From Petunia secreta (Eukaryota; Streptophyta; Magnoliopsida; Solanales; Solanaceae), in the NCBI GenBank assembly GCA_029990175.1, contig JARKIP010000011.1:3286001-3350000 (forward strand): a DNA stretch of 64,000 bases. The letters run 5' to 3'. Positions 35,545 through 46,137 of this stretch are shown here, piece by piece. The position numbers were made by a program, and so were the translations under genes. A model generated the notes under the pieces. It was given only the letters and a program-made list of their open reading frames with translations, had not been told where the DNA came from and made no database searches. Positions within the stretch are counted from its first letter, which is position 1. Every line of letters begins with the position of its first letter.

Positions 35545-35894
35545 CAAAATAAGTTTTTGTTCAATTTATTATTATTATTTTTATTATTATTATTATTAAA
35601 GAAAAAAGCGCACTTGTAAATATTATGGAAATCTGTCGGATTAACCGTATTTTACGGAATTTCGGAAATACCTTAAAAATCTTCTTTCGAAATTAACAAA
35701 ACCTCTTACTTAGAATCTCTGACAAGACTGCATTTTTTTTTAAAAAAAAAAACGGAGTTTTTGCACGCATTTGCTTATTTGGTTCCCTGTTTTTCTTAAA
35801 TTTGGTGGCGACTCCAAAAACTCCAAAAGAGTTAGTCCATCCCGTTGATATTCCTAAATTTATCCTTTCGGGGTTAATTTTTGGGGGTTCAACA

Positions 35895-36036
35895 GCTTTC
35901 TCCATTATTTCTTGTCTATTTGCTTGTCTTTATTTTCATCGTATTTACTTACTTTTCTATAGTAATTTACCGTATTTCTTGTGACCTCATTCATAATTAA
36001 TTGTTTAACCTAGGCGTACAAATTTAGACATAAATA
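35895..36036 (+). mobile_element. 142 bp LTR tail of the element 4/5 family, plus orientation
   Basis: Matches the U5 end of the LTRs at 44277-44780 and 47891-48371 (which are on the minus strand), including ATTTCTTGT, GTGACCTCATTCATAATTAA and the end TTTAGACATAAATA. It begins exactly where LTR 3 ends, so element 3 probably inserted into an LTR of this family; the other part of that LTR is not in the window. No primer site follows. Confidence 0.75.
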
Positions 36037-37639
36037 CCCTCAACACTCAAGAGAATATCCCAAATGCAAGAATGCAATATCAACACAAATGAAGTTAATG
36101 ATTGGAAGAATTCACTCACTCACTCAACCAAAGTTCATCATGCACACTAAAGATCCATAAGCTTGCCCTTCATATACCCCTCCACTAATGTAGGAATGCT
36201 CGACCCGAAATCAATTAGGGCTTAGCGTAAGATTGTAAAGTAGGCTTTTAGTCGTAGGTGGAATAAAATTTGGGCAAATAGTGACTACAAACCTCTTTGA
36301 GCACTACACACAAAATTTCAAAGCACACTTCCTTTTTATTGCAACTACACCTTGCTACTTGGGGATCATGCACTAGTCTTTCCCTTTTTGTTCATCACAT
36401 CTATTTTTTTCTTCTTTTCTTTCTTTTTCTATTTTGTTTCTTTTCTTTTCTTTTTTTTCTAATTGTTCTTCAATAAGGATTTTTTTCAACTTCCACATTT
36501 TTGCCAACTACTCATGCCACCCCCAAACTTAAATTTTTAATCAAAATTGCACGTCTTTCAATGCATATAAGGAGGTTAGGGCCAAAAGAGGATTAACGTA
36601 TAAAAGCACTTAGAATTGGTCTGGGCTAACAATGTGGTTGCCAAAAGAAAGGATATTAAGCACAAAGGGTTTGACTAAGATCATAATGCAAGGGTAGACT
36701 TTTTAGGTCACTAGCGGGCGAAGGAAATCCATAAATCATTTTTCAAGTCAAGCATCACCTAGGATTTCACCTCGAAGCACACTTAGGGCAAGTTCTGGAT
36801 AAGCACACACATGAACAAACCAAAATCTCACCACAGATGGTACAAGCAAATCAAGGAAGATGAGTATATTCAAGTCCCAATCAAAAGCAATTAAGCATCG
36901 AAAGTTTACCTATAGCCTAATGAGAGCTAATTAGTAAACAAAAGAGACAAAAGTTGAACTTAAAGATCATAGCACAATTCACCAACTCTATTTTGCTATC
37001 CATTTTTTAAAATAAGCTCACATGACAAAGATTAAGTATGGGTGGTACCAAATATGCCAAAAGTTTGTCAAGGAGCAAAACTCCGCAACTACTACACTAC
37101 TACTACAACAACAATGGGATGACTTTAGCCCGTGCGGAAAATGATTATTTTACGCTTTGAGACAAAACGTCTTCGTTTAGCACTCGAGTATTTTAAGACT
37201 TTCTAGCACTACCCGGACAGGCGTCTCCATCAGTGTGTAGGTGTAATTGTTGATTTAACGAGATCAATGCTTGATTAATGCCTGGTGGCTGAGTTAGACG
37301 TGGTCTAACTCTAATCGAGTAGTGTACCCTACTTTTTCATGTAAAGTGGGTGTATTATTTCAACTTGTATGTGGCCAGGGCTATGAATAGTTGGATCATA
37401 AATGGATCTAGATAAATGAGTAAAACTGACTAAGTAAGATAGTAGTGTTATTAATAAAGGCGCAGAGCCTAAGACATTGTGGGTGAAGACCCGTATCATG
37501 CCCAAAAAAAGTATGAAAATATTGTAAATTGAAAGCAGACAATGTGTTAAGTAAATTCTGAAAAGAAAAGTACTTCCAATTATCTCTACTCTTTCTCCCC
37601 CTCCCTCCTCCTCCCGAAAGACGTCACTCAACCATACCA
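36037..37639. other. Unclassified non-coding stretch
   Basis: No credible gene. On the minus strand TTAAGTTTGGGGGTGGC (about 36533-36517) resembles the polypurine region of Athila-like elements, so a 3' LTR of such an element may lie to its left. There is a T-rich pyrimidine block at 36395-36480. The part 37070-37250 is unrelated to anything else in the window. Confidence 0.4.
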
Positions 37640-38516
37640 TCTGAATTGCAGTCTTGATTGATTGCTACTTTGAGGTTTTCAGGATCTCCTGGAACATTCA
37701 TCTCGGGCACTTGCTCAGGGACAGCTGCTTCAAGGATTGCGGCCATATAGCATTCCCTTGTTGCCTCCTGATCACCATTTACTTCTTTTATCCCTCACTG
37801 AGTAGAATACTTTAGTTTCTGATACCAGGTGGATGGTACTGCTTTGACTTGATGAATCCACGGTCCCCAACAATCGTATTGTATATGCTCGGCATGATTC
37901 AATCTTCAACACCCATCACCTTCAGTTCATCCCATCTGATGAGGTTTACGGTACTACTGGGGTCGACCAATACACGTTTTACGTCTGTGTCTTCCATGCT
38001 AAGTGTTATGACTAAGGCGTCATGGTGCGGGGTGCTGCATATGATGATGTCCTCCTCACTAAATAGGATCGTCTCATCTCGGGCGAGACCCTGGCTGGGC
38101 ACTGCGGAGATATCCTCTGACCTCCTGAGCAATATTGGTCTGCCGATTATAACATTGATAGACCTCTTAGGATCGGGCAGGCTTGGTGGTGCATCCTGGT
38201 TCTCACTTCTGGAGATGGTATGTTTTCCCGTATCGGTGATCAGGTCCTTGAGGTATCCTTTGTTCAACAAATTCATGACTTCTAAGATCAATGCTCTGCA
38301 CCCGGCTGTGTCGTGTCCATGGTCCTTATGAAATTGGCAGTAGAGCTCCTTATTCCTCCTGCCAGGTTCTTCTCTCAGGTTGCTTGGCCAACAGAGTTTT
38401 GCGTTCTTCATATGATCTCTAAGAAATTCCATGGCGTTGACTCGCAGACCTAATTCTTCGAATCGATTAGGAATCCATTCCACGTTGAGCGATCCCTTGG
38501 ATAATGACCCTGACAT
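37640..38516 (-). pseudogene. Element 4: gag end, zinc knuckle and protease remnant
   Basis: On the minus strand the frame 38516-37899 has the zinc knuckle CQFHKDHGHDTAGC (about 38335-38290), a linker, and protease with VLVDPSSTVNLI at about 37975-37940; the usual Gly after Asp-x is replaced by Ser. After a break, 37800-37650 encodes the post-protease stretch GDQEATRECYMAAIL, seen ahead of reverse transcriptase in RIRE2-like Tat elements. Reverse transcriptase, RNase H and integrase are missing. Confidence 0.75.
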
Positions 38517-38807
38517 TCCTTATCTGTCATGTCGCTTCAGAAAATCATCCCTGCTATCTTTTCTGTTCGATTGCCTTTGCCCCCCATTTGAGGTTCCTCC
38601 ATATATCCCGTTTCTGTCCTTGACGGATGACGTCTTGGATAGCCGATCGGGCTTCCTTGGGAGCAGAAGACTCCCTGGGCTCTAGTCGAAGCTTCTCGGT
38701 GTACCTCTGGTGCAGGGCGTTCCATGTTGACATGGGGTGCTGAGTCAGACTGCAGCTCTCTGGTAGCCAGGGATCCCTTTACGTTCAAACTTTTACCAAA
38801 AGCTACC
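38517..38807 (-). pseudogene. gag: Element 4: gag segment left of the CACTA insertion
   Basis: Minus-strand frame 38788-38537 holds SLATRELQ and an Arg/Pro-rich linker that match the element 5 gag at 46840-46600. A frame change separates it from the zinc-knuckle part. The sequence resumes on the other side of the transposon at 43248. Confidence 0.7.
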
Positions 38808-39145
38808 CACTACAAGAAAAGAGACCTTTAACGTCCACTATTTAACGAAGGGACACCAATCCGGTCATTATAAGTATACTTACAACGACCAAAGTTTTTT
38901 CCAGCCGTTAAAGTCTATTTTTAATACCGTATTAACGATGGGATAAAATCCGGTTGTTAAACAATAGTAATATCCCGTTGTAAATGTAACTAATTAAATA
39001 AAATAGGCACTAACTTTTCCCTCATTATTTTCCTCAACCTACAATCTGCACCCATACCTCAAAATTGAAAGCTAACTCCTACATTCTCTACTCCCACCAT
39101 CTGCGCAAACCCTCCCCCATCCTCCAAGATAGAAAAAAGAAAAAA

Positions 39146-39306
39146 AAAACCTTACCATCTCTTTGTTATGAATCTCCTGATTGCATAACTTATGGTTACA
39201 ATTCATGATGAACTCGACGGAGAATCACAAAAGACTTGGTCTCTCGCTGCGCGATCTACCATATCTGTTAAATTAGTCTTAAGGATTCGATCTCCATCTA
39301 ATTAAG
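39146..39306 (+). pseudogene. Possible captured first exon within the CACTA element
   Basis: A stretch without AT-rich character ends at a good splice donor, AAG followed by GTAAGTTTCTG (donor at 39307). It has no obvious protein and could be the 5' UTR of a captured gene or of the element. The link to the kinase pieces 2 kb downstream is speculative. Confidence 0.3.
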
Positions 39307-41349
39307 GTAAGTTTCTGTCATGTGGCTAAACTTCTAATTGTAAGTTGTAACTTTTGTGGATTTGGGTATTCTTCTGATGTCCTAGTTATGTCTCTTTATT
39401 ATCGTATTTCACAAGTATTATGATCTTGCCCTTGTTTAATGAAATAATTGTGAGAAGAGGAAATGCTATTATTTGATTAAATTTATTGGGGTCGCCAATG
39501 AAATTCTTGCTCGTAGCCTCAATATAATATCATTTTGTTTATCCCTTAAAAGAAAAATTTAGAGTCTAGGGGTAATGTTGTTCATTAAGTGGATGACTAT
39601 TTTTGGAGTAGTAAGCATAATATAGTCCGCAAAAAATTAATAGTCCCATAATAGTATTGAAAAAACTATAATAGTCCCAAAATTAATAGTCCCAATAGTG
39701 TCAGCAAATGGTCAAAAATGATAAGTTTTACAAGTTTATGCTATTATTATTCTAGAATTTGCGTTTCTGTCCAAATGTTAGCAAGAAATAAAGTGTATTG
39801 TGGTGTTTATATTGCCATATCAGTTAAGCGTTGTTTTAGATACTCGTGCTTCCGTGTGTCTATTTTCACCATCTAATTGTTTGTACAATTAATTTTCTAA
39901 AATAGTATTCATTGATATGTAACATATGTTCTATCTGAAAGCACTGCATGCTAAATTATGAGATGTTTTAGGCTTGATTTTTCTAAAATTGATTTGCTCT
40001 ATTCCTTGAATGAAAGACCCAGAGATGTGGAATTGATTGATAAGAATCATTTCATTCTCATATTCTTTGTTATGTTTCCCTCTCATTTTTTATTTTCCCT
40101 ACTTTTAATTTCTTATTTCAATGTTTGAAGGTGAAGTTTGTTATATGCCACATTACTCAAAAATTTTATGCTTTCTCCACTCTTTAACTATGAGCTCAAT
40201 TAAATTATTCTACCTTCAAGTAAAAGGCAAAAGAAATTAAGGATCAATTATATTACTCTCTTGCTGATAATGTCTTTCAAATGCGACTAAAGAAAAATTA
40301 AAAATTAATTGTTCTTTTTTTTTTCTATTATTTGGAGTGAGAGAATGAAGCAAACAGTCAGCTAAAGAAAAACCTGAATCGACACAATCAGCCAGTTAAA
40401 GAAAATCCTGAAAAATAAAGATCTTCATATTCATGTCACAAAATTCGCAAGGATCATGTAGAATAAGAATGCCATCTACAGATGATACATCTGAGGGATT
40501 GAGCTTTATTTTATGAGAAAATGTGATAAAGAACCGTCTTCATTATAGTTTTCGAACTTCAAAGTGAAGTTGTAAAAGTAAATACAGAATGCTATGTTAA
40601 TTAAAAAGACTATAAGTTGATGCATTTAACTTACGGCAACAGATTCAACATTTAGCAATGCAAACTGCATTAGTGTAATTGCTTATACTGTTTCCATTTT
40701 TTGTAATACTTCTAACATATGCGTAGTGAGTTGCTGTAGTGTTATTGATTATACTTGTTTTCCATTTTTATGTGATACCTCTAAAAGTGTGATTTTTTTC
40801 CTTATATCGATTTACTTAAAAATGAAAACTAGTGTCATCCCAATATGATAACATAGGATATTCAGGAGACAACTTCTTGCTAAGATAAAAATATACAGCT
40901 ATAAGTGTATTGACAATGTCGTTCTATAATCTGCCTGGTACTTAATTCATATTAGAAACTTTTTAGTAAAGATTCAGTAATCCATAGTATTTTTCAAGGA
41001 TACTAGCTCTTTCTTTCCTATTTTTCTCTTTCAAAGTATTTTGGTTACTTTAAATATCTTTGATCTTGGAATTTGACGATTTCCAATATATGAAACTTTT
41101 AAGTGATACCAGTAAGATGATTGCCTTCGTTTGTCCAATATAGGATTTTTCTACGAGAAAACACTTTGTTCATAAAATATTCCTTTCTACGAGAAAACAC
41201 GTTGTTCATAGAATATTCCTCTATGATGTACTACTTTTTCCCAAATTCTTCATCTATATGCTTCTTCTGTACCTTTTATACATAGAGAAATTTTATATGG
41301 CTATCTTTAGAATCAGATTTAGTTCTGTACTTTTAACTCAAATTTCCAG

Positions 41350-41403
41350 GATGAAAACTTACGACATACTGTGTGTGGAACTACCAATTACATAGCCCCT
41401 GAG
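41350..41403 (+). pseudogene. Captured kinase exon: activation-segment piece of a CIPK-like gene
   Basis: An 18-codon segment, DENLRHTVCGTTNYIAPE, is bounded by TTTCCAG on the left and GT on the right. It matches the end of the protein-kinase activation loop, where CIPK/SnRK3 kinases have HTTCGTPNYVAPE. CIPKs are partners of CBL calcium sensors. The piece lies in the plus orientation inside the CACTA transposon, with the next kinase piece 195 bp downstream. It is a fragment and encodes no catalytic centre of its own. Confidence 0.75.
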
Positions 41404-41597
41404 GTGTGGATTCATACTCTTTTTATTGCTTGCAAATTACACTACCTTTTTTTTTTAAGCTAGCTTCATTATGTATTGGATCTAAACCCTATGGCAGCAA
41501 ACCTACTGGATTTCTAAAAATATTTTTTGATTTATCGCTTGAAATTTAATGGATAAACTCTTCTTTTCTTATTTTATGACAAATCTTTCCTATACAG

Positions 41598-41730
41598 CGA
41601 GATTACTCTCCCTGAATGTTTGCAGTCCTTGAATGTTTGGACTGTGAGTGGTTCAAGAAAGATTATAAACAAGTAGTTTTTTATGAGAAAAGAGATACCA
41701 ACCTGGACTATCTTCAAAGAATCTGAACAG
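41598..41730 (+). pseudogene. Captured kinase exon: C-lobe end and linker of a CIPK-like gene
   Basis: Bounded by TATACAG on the left and by GTTAGTAAG on the right. Three short in-phase blocks in slightly different frames read ITLPECL, then EWFKKDYK with a following EKRDTNLD, then IFKESEQ. CIPK kinases have RITIPE, EWFKK-Y, NLDD and VF-DSE in that order at the end of the kinase domain and the start of the linker. Two small frameshifts separate the blocks, so it is decayed. The exons for the middle of the C-lobe that should lie between this and the 41350 piece are missing. Confidence 0.75.
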
Positions 41731-43247
41731 GTTAGTAAGCTGTCTTCGAGAAGATTCCAATTCTACCTACTATGACATGGAGAGTATTTGTATTTTACTA
41801 TCGTAAGTTTACTGGTATCTATATAAGCATCTATCTGTCCTAAAGAAAAAGCTGATATGCACTAACAAAAAAAAAGGAACCTTTAGTAACTTAGAGCACA
41901 ACCTATAATGTTGTCTTCTAGTTGTAAATCTGACTACATAATCATCTGTTTTAAAGAAATATATTAATGTGCACTAGAAAAAGAACTTGTTAGTGTAACT
42001 TAGAATAGTAAGCCATTATTAGAGGTCTGGTACTATTGTTAAGCTACATCTATTATCTGGTTGAACTTGCTCTAATGTCTCCTACATTAAAAATATATCA
42101 AAGTTAATGAGGATGATTAGTCAGTATGTAAGTTTGCAATTTTTTTACTATTTCCTAGCCACCTCAGAGTATCTGCTAAAAGCTTGACTTAAAAAGTACT
42201 AGATTCAGCTATAGCAATTGTTTAGGCTCAGTAGAGATCCATTCAAACAACATATAAGCTTTCCTGAATTTATTTTCTGATGCTTGATGATATGAATGAA
42301 GTGTTCAGAAAGTGATTCATTAGCTTTGTAAATGCTCAATTTAACGCATGCTCTTTGGTTTCGCTAAAATAAAAATGTAATATTTTAAAAAGATTCTAAT
42401 ATTTTACAAGTTTGATAATGTTGAAACTTTTTCGGCTGGCAAAAGGCATGTTTTGTTTTATTCCAGTTGTTTATTTAATAAGGCGAATAAATTATTCATT
42501 TGTTTCAAAGTAGCTAATAAACTGACATGTGACTTGGTCTTAACTAAACTGACCTGTGACTTGGTCTTTTTGCAGATCAAAGTATTTGAAATTTGAAAAA
42601 TGTACCCTCGAAGTAAGTGCAGAGCAAGTTGAAGCACAATATACTTTTGTTTTATTAGTGGTGGTGTAGAGATAGTCATTTGTACATATGCGACGGTTTC
42701 ATTCTCTCTTTTTAGGAGTTGATGTCACAATTTGGATGGGTATACTTTCTGGTATTGTGATGTTCATGTTACTTGTACTCGACAATGAAATTTTATATGA
42801 ATATCAATTATTTTGTATACTTTTGGGTTCATGAGTGAAAAACATATGAAATAATGATTACTATTCCGAGGCCATATGGAAAAATACAAACCATCTAATT
42901 ATATTCATTAATATTAAACTTCACATTAGCGAAAGGAAATAAATTCAGTCGTTAAAAGAACTTAACGACCATATTTTTTATTCTCTTAAAAGATTTTTAA
43001 TGACCGAGTTATAAAATTAGCGAAGGGAAATTTCGGCCACTAAATGAAGAATAACGACCGGATATTGTCCAGTCCTAAAAGAGTTTTTAGCGTCCGGAAC
43101 CAGATCCTGTCGTTAAATTTTTAACGTGAAAGGCTATAACGACCGGCGACGACCAGAATTTATCCGGTCATTATTGGTCTTTAGCGACCAGATTTACACT
43201 TTTAACGACCAAATCTCCCTTCGCTAAAGGTCATATTTCTTGCAGTG

Positions 43248-44214
43248 ACCACATCAATATTGTCGGGAACTGGAGGGAGCTCCATGCGTTCCCTCTGAAA
43301 CCTGTCAAGAAAATCTTTGAGCAGCTCGTTGTCTCGCTGCTTGCTCTCAAAGATATCCTCCATGCGCTTCTCCCGCTTGCGGGCACCGGAAAGCGCTTTC
43401 TTGAATAAATCCTGCATCTGAGTAAATGATTCGATCGATCCCATTGGTAGCTGAGTGTACCAAATGAGGGCTTCTTTGGTCAGAGTTGAGTCGAACCTTT
43501 TCACTAGGGTAGACTAGATTTCTTCTTCAGTAATATCATTACTCTTCACAGCTGTATAGCGCGCAGCAATATGCTTATCCGGATCAGTCGTCCCGTCATA
43601 CTTCAAGTTATCCGGCAAGCGAAAGTGCTTTGGTATGCGGACCGGTGCGGCACTTGCCTTGTAAGCATGCTTGTAAAACTTCTGCTCATCTATCATGGTA
43701 ACTTGGGGTGAAGCACCTGGCACGTTTCCAGTCCGGTCATGGATGGCCTTCAGCTCTTTTTTGAATTCTGAATGATAGGGGTTCCCTTAAGATCCTAATT
43801 GTTTATTGTTGATGAGCCTTCTGAAGCAGTATCCATGTTAAGCCTTCGGTTAGGCACAAATGTTGGTGAATCGCTTACAGACACTGATCCTCGTGGAGAC
43901 GCTGGCCTTTGAAACAATCCTGTAAACATCAAGCCTAGCTTCCGAGGCACTCCCTCGATCATGTTTTTGGAATTTTGTTCCGCCTGTTCTATCATAGTTT
44001 TATGGAGATTAATGATGAAAATTCTGAAGTCAGGGTTACCTTCCAATGGGCGATTGATCCCTTCATTACTGGCAACAGGGTTTGGCTCTTCAGAAGGATC
44101 CTTCAGATGTTCGGCTGAATCCTTTTGTTGGACACTAGGATCGTCAAGATCTTTTGTTGATTCGTCCACTCCATCTGCGTTGTTCTTTGGAACACTATTG
44201 TCGTCGTCAAACAT
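43248..44214 (-). pseudogene. gag: Element 4: gag N-terminal part
   Basis: ATG at 44214 (MFDDDNSVPKNNADGVD) lies 43 bp after the primer site, so this is the likely gag start. The acidic N-terminus is followed by a stop near 43797. The core (FRLPDNLKYDGTTDPDKH; then KEALIWYTQLPMGSI and MQDLFKKA) runs in another frame to 43248, with an in-frame stop near 43512. It is cut by the CACTA transposon at 43247. Gag of this type packages RNA of Tat elements. Confidence 0.8.
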
Positions 44215-44256
44215 GATTGCGCCTTTTCTGTCATAAGAAACCTACAATTGCCTGGG

Positions 44257-44273
44257 CACCATGGTGGGCGCCA
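44257..44273 (-). other. Primer-binding site of element 4
   Basis: The minus strand reads TGGCGCCCACCATGGTG shortly after the LTR end at 44277. Element 5 has TGGCGCCCACCGTGGGG at the same place. The tRNA is not assigned here. Confidence 0.7.
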
Positions 44274-44276
44274 AAC

Positions 44277-44780
44277 TGTTTATGCCTAAATTTGTACGTC
44301 TAGGTTAAATAATTAATTATGAATGAGGTCACAAGCAATACTGTAAATTACGATGGAAAAGTAAATAAATACGACGAAAATAAAGACAGGTAAATAAACA
44401 AGAAATAATAGAGAAAAGCAATGTAAATCTTATTCCTTGAGAATAGCCGAAGTTGATGGCGAATCCAGTGATAGTACAATACAATGTAAGGAGGGGTATT
44501 TACAGTAGTGATAGCCAGTCCTAAATAAGGTAAAATACAAGTACTAATAGGGCCATGGGCGTACAACTTAAGGCGGTGACATACTAAACCCTAATTAGAA
44601 GACTGTAAATCCTAGGCGACGGGATGTGTGCCCTGTGCCTTGTGGCCAAACAGCCTAAACGGTCGTTGGCTCTAGGGGCGGGCGTAATCTCCTTAGTGCC
44701 CGGTGACTTGTTGGATAAGTTTAGTCTCACCAACTAGACTCGTATTCCCATAAAAATAGGTGGTATTATTTTTCCTCACA
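44277..44780 (-). mobile_element. Element 4: 5' LTR, 504 bp
   Basis: Minus strand: starts TGTGAGGAAAAATAATACC at 44780 and ends ATAAACA at 44277, next to the primer site. It aligns with the 481 bp LTR of element 5. It interrupts RNase H sequence that lies at 44781-45330. Confidence 0.8.
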
Positions 44781-45560
44781 CAAGCTTCTTTCCTGATAGA
44801 CAAACTCCCATGCCCGAAAATTTTTCAAGAGTGATTTCATTCTCTCCTGCCGATCCGGTGTGTAGATTCCTTCTATGGTAAAAATTTCCTTGACTTGACC
44901 CACGACCAGTTGGGAGCTGTTAAGAGGGTGACCTTCTTGGACCCCAGTATGTAGGCTAAGTAAAGAGCTTGAATTATGGCTTCATACTCTGCTTCGTCGC
45001 TTTGAGCTCTGACGGCCTTGCGGAAGACCATCCTCGTAGGTGTCCTGACCCACAGATCAAGGTCAGCTTCTTCCCCCCTTTGAGATTATGTCAATGTTGA
45101 TCTCCCAACTCCCAGGCTCGATCGTTTCTTCGCTCCTTATAGACTCCTCCCCCTTTGGCTTCAGCTTCTCCATGAAGTCTGAGGTAAAACTTTCCAGTTC
45201 TTGTGACTCGATAGCTGTTCGATGTTGGTAGATAATGTCATACTCTCCCAGTTTCTCAGAGCATTTTTCTATCTCCTCTGAGAGTCTTGGTTTAGACAAT
45301 ATGGTATGTACTGGTGTGGAGGAGGCCATGCTGACCGTATGGTCAAGAAAATACGAGCGCAGCTCCTACGTCGCCATGATCAGGGCCGCAATAAACTGAA
45401 AAAGTAAAGGCAAAAACCTGTCTTTTGCTAGCATACTTCACGGGAAACTACCTCCCATTCTCTTCTAGTACAAGGACTGCATTCCATGCTATTTCTGAGA
45501 TCGAGACATACAATAACAGATGTTCACCTGGCTTTGTTATCACTAGAAGCTGTAGGAGCT
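44781..45560 (-). pseudogene. pol: Element 5: RNase H remnants
   Basis: Minus-strand blocks in several frames: LLLYVSISEIAWNAVLVLEE (about 45530-45470, start of gypsy RNase H), then KLGEYDIIYQHRTAIESQEL (about 45255-45195), then DEAEYEAIIQALYLA (about 45005-44960) with SSQLVV, the second RNase H domain. The order is normal, frames are broken, and integrase is absent because element 4 starts at 44780. No reverse transcriptase palm is left between this and protease. Confidence 0.75.
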
Positions 45561-45837
45561 ATATCATTGCCTGGGCTTTGGTTAGGTAACTCTGTATCAG
45601 CCACAGGTGTCCCCCTTGTCTCAGCAGCCTCTGAGTGCTTACATACCAATTATGTCGCCTTAGGGACTAGTTGATCCATCACCACCAATCAATCCTATAG
45701 TTCGCTGATCTCTTCTCTGACTTCTCGTTCCATGGCCTCGAACTCGATGGACTTCTCTTCGGTGATATTTACTTTGGCTACTGGCCGGACACTAAGATCC
45801 CACCACAAGCAGGATAAAATTCTCCAAATGAAGACCG
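45561..45837 (-). other. Deletion junction between protease and RNase H of element 5
   Basis: This short stretch replaces roughly 1 kb of reverse transcriptase expected here. I recognise no YxDD motif or other domain in it. Confidence 0.5.
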
Positions 45838-46137
45838 CTAACCCCGTAAGTCATTAACACCGTGAGAAGTTGGGTATCTGAAGACTTGATGGAGTGTTGA
45901 GAGTATTCCTTTAACACTATGTATCCAAGTCCGTCCCAAGATGACGTCATAAGGCATGTTGCAATTCAGCACATGGAAGGGGGCAATTCTCGTCACGCCT
46001 AGTATATGGACCAGTAAAGCTAGTTCCCCGACAGGTTTTTGTCGAAAACTATTGAAGCTAACTATGTTCTGAGAACATGAAGTTACTTGGTGGCGTTGAC
46101 GTGAATTTCGCAGCATCTCTATTCCAATAATGTTCAC
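45838..46137 (-). pseudogene. pro: Element 5: protease fragment
   Basis: The minus-strand frame contains FNSFRQKPVGELALLVHILG and then MPYDVILGRTWIHSVKGI, the second half of the Tat aspartic protease with the conserved ILGR-WIH motif. The catalytic Asp motif upstream is not visible in this frame. Confidence 0.75.

Larger units (their letters stand above)
33508..35894 (+). mobile_element. LTR 3: 3' LTR of element 3 (2,387 bp)
   Basis: Starts TGTTGACACCCAATTTTG at 33508 straight after the purine tract and ends GGGGGTTCAACA at 35894. TATAAAT at 33710-33716 lies 200 bp in, followed by a CT-rich leader; the open stretches at 33771-34326 lie in this leader and are not genes. Both arms match the element 2 LTR. 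It contains the decamer TGGCGACTCC at 35806-35815 and two microsatellites. No primer site follows, consistent with a 3' LTR. Confidence 0.85.
38808..43247 (+). mobile_element. Non-autonomous CACTA (En/Spm-type) DNA transposon, 4,440 bp
   Basis: It begins CACTACAAGAAA at 38808 and ends TTTCTTGCAGTG at 43247, which are inverted repeats of each other with one mismatch in 12. It is flanked by the 3 bp duplication ACC (38805-38807 and 43248-43250), the usual length for CACTA elements. Subterminal regions hold many copies of AACGACC/GGTCGTTA-type words, typical transposase-binding repeats. The related element 5 shows the uninterrupted site at 46860-46862. I see no transposase frame; instead there are exon-like pieces of a kinase gene. 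Confidence 0.92.
37640..44780 (-). mobile_element. Element 4: Tat (RIRE2-like) gypsy element, 5' half only
   Basis: Minus strand order: 5' LTR 44780-44277, primer site, gag from 44214, a CACTA insertion, remaining gag, zinc knuckle, protease. It ends near 37640 without polymerase or 3' LTR. It closely parallels element 5, which lacks the CACTA insertion. Its LTR starts inside RNase H sequence of element 5, so it inserted there; the partner site on the left is not found. Confidence 0.75.

Noticed and set aside
10115..35894. Elements 1 and 3 as one Ogre element split by element 2
   Set aside because: Element 1's LTR ends GGGTGTGACA while LTR 3 ends GGGGGTTCAACA, and the U5 sequences differ well beyond drift between two LTRs of one element.
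37329..37640. 103-codon hydrophobic open frame on the minus strand
   Set aside because: No domain, it overlaps the end of the element 4 protease linker, and codon content looks non-coding.
41350..41730. Functional kinase gene
   Set aside because: Only two short pieces remain, with frameshifts and missing catalytic exons, inside a transposon.
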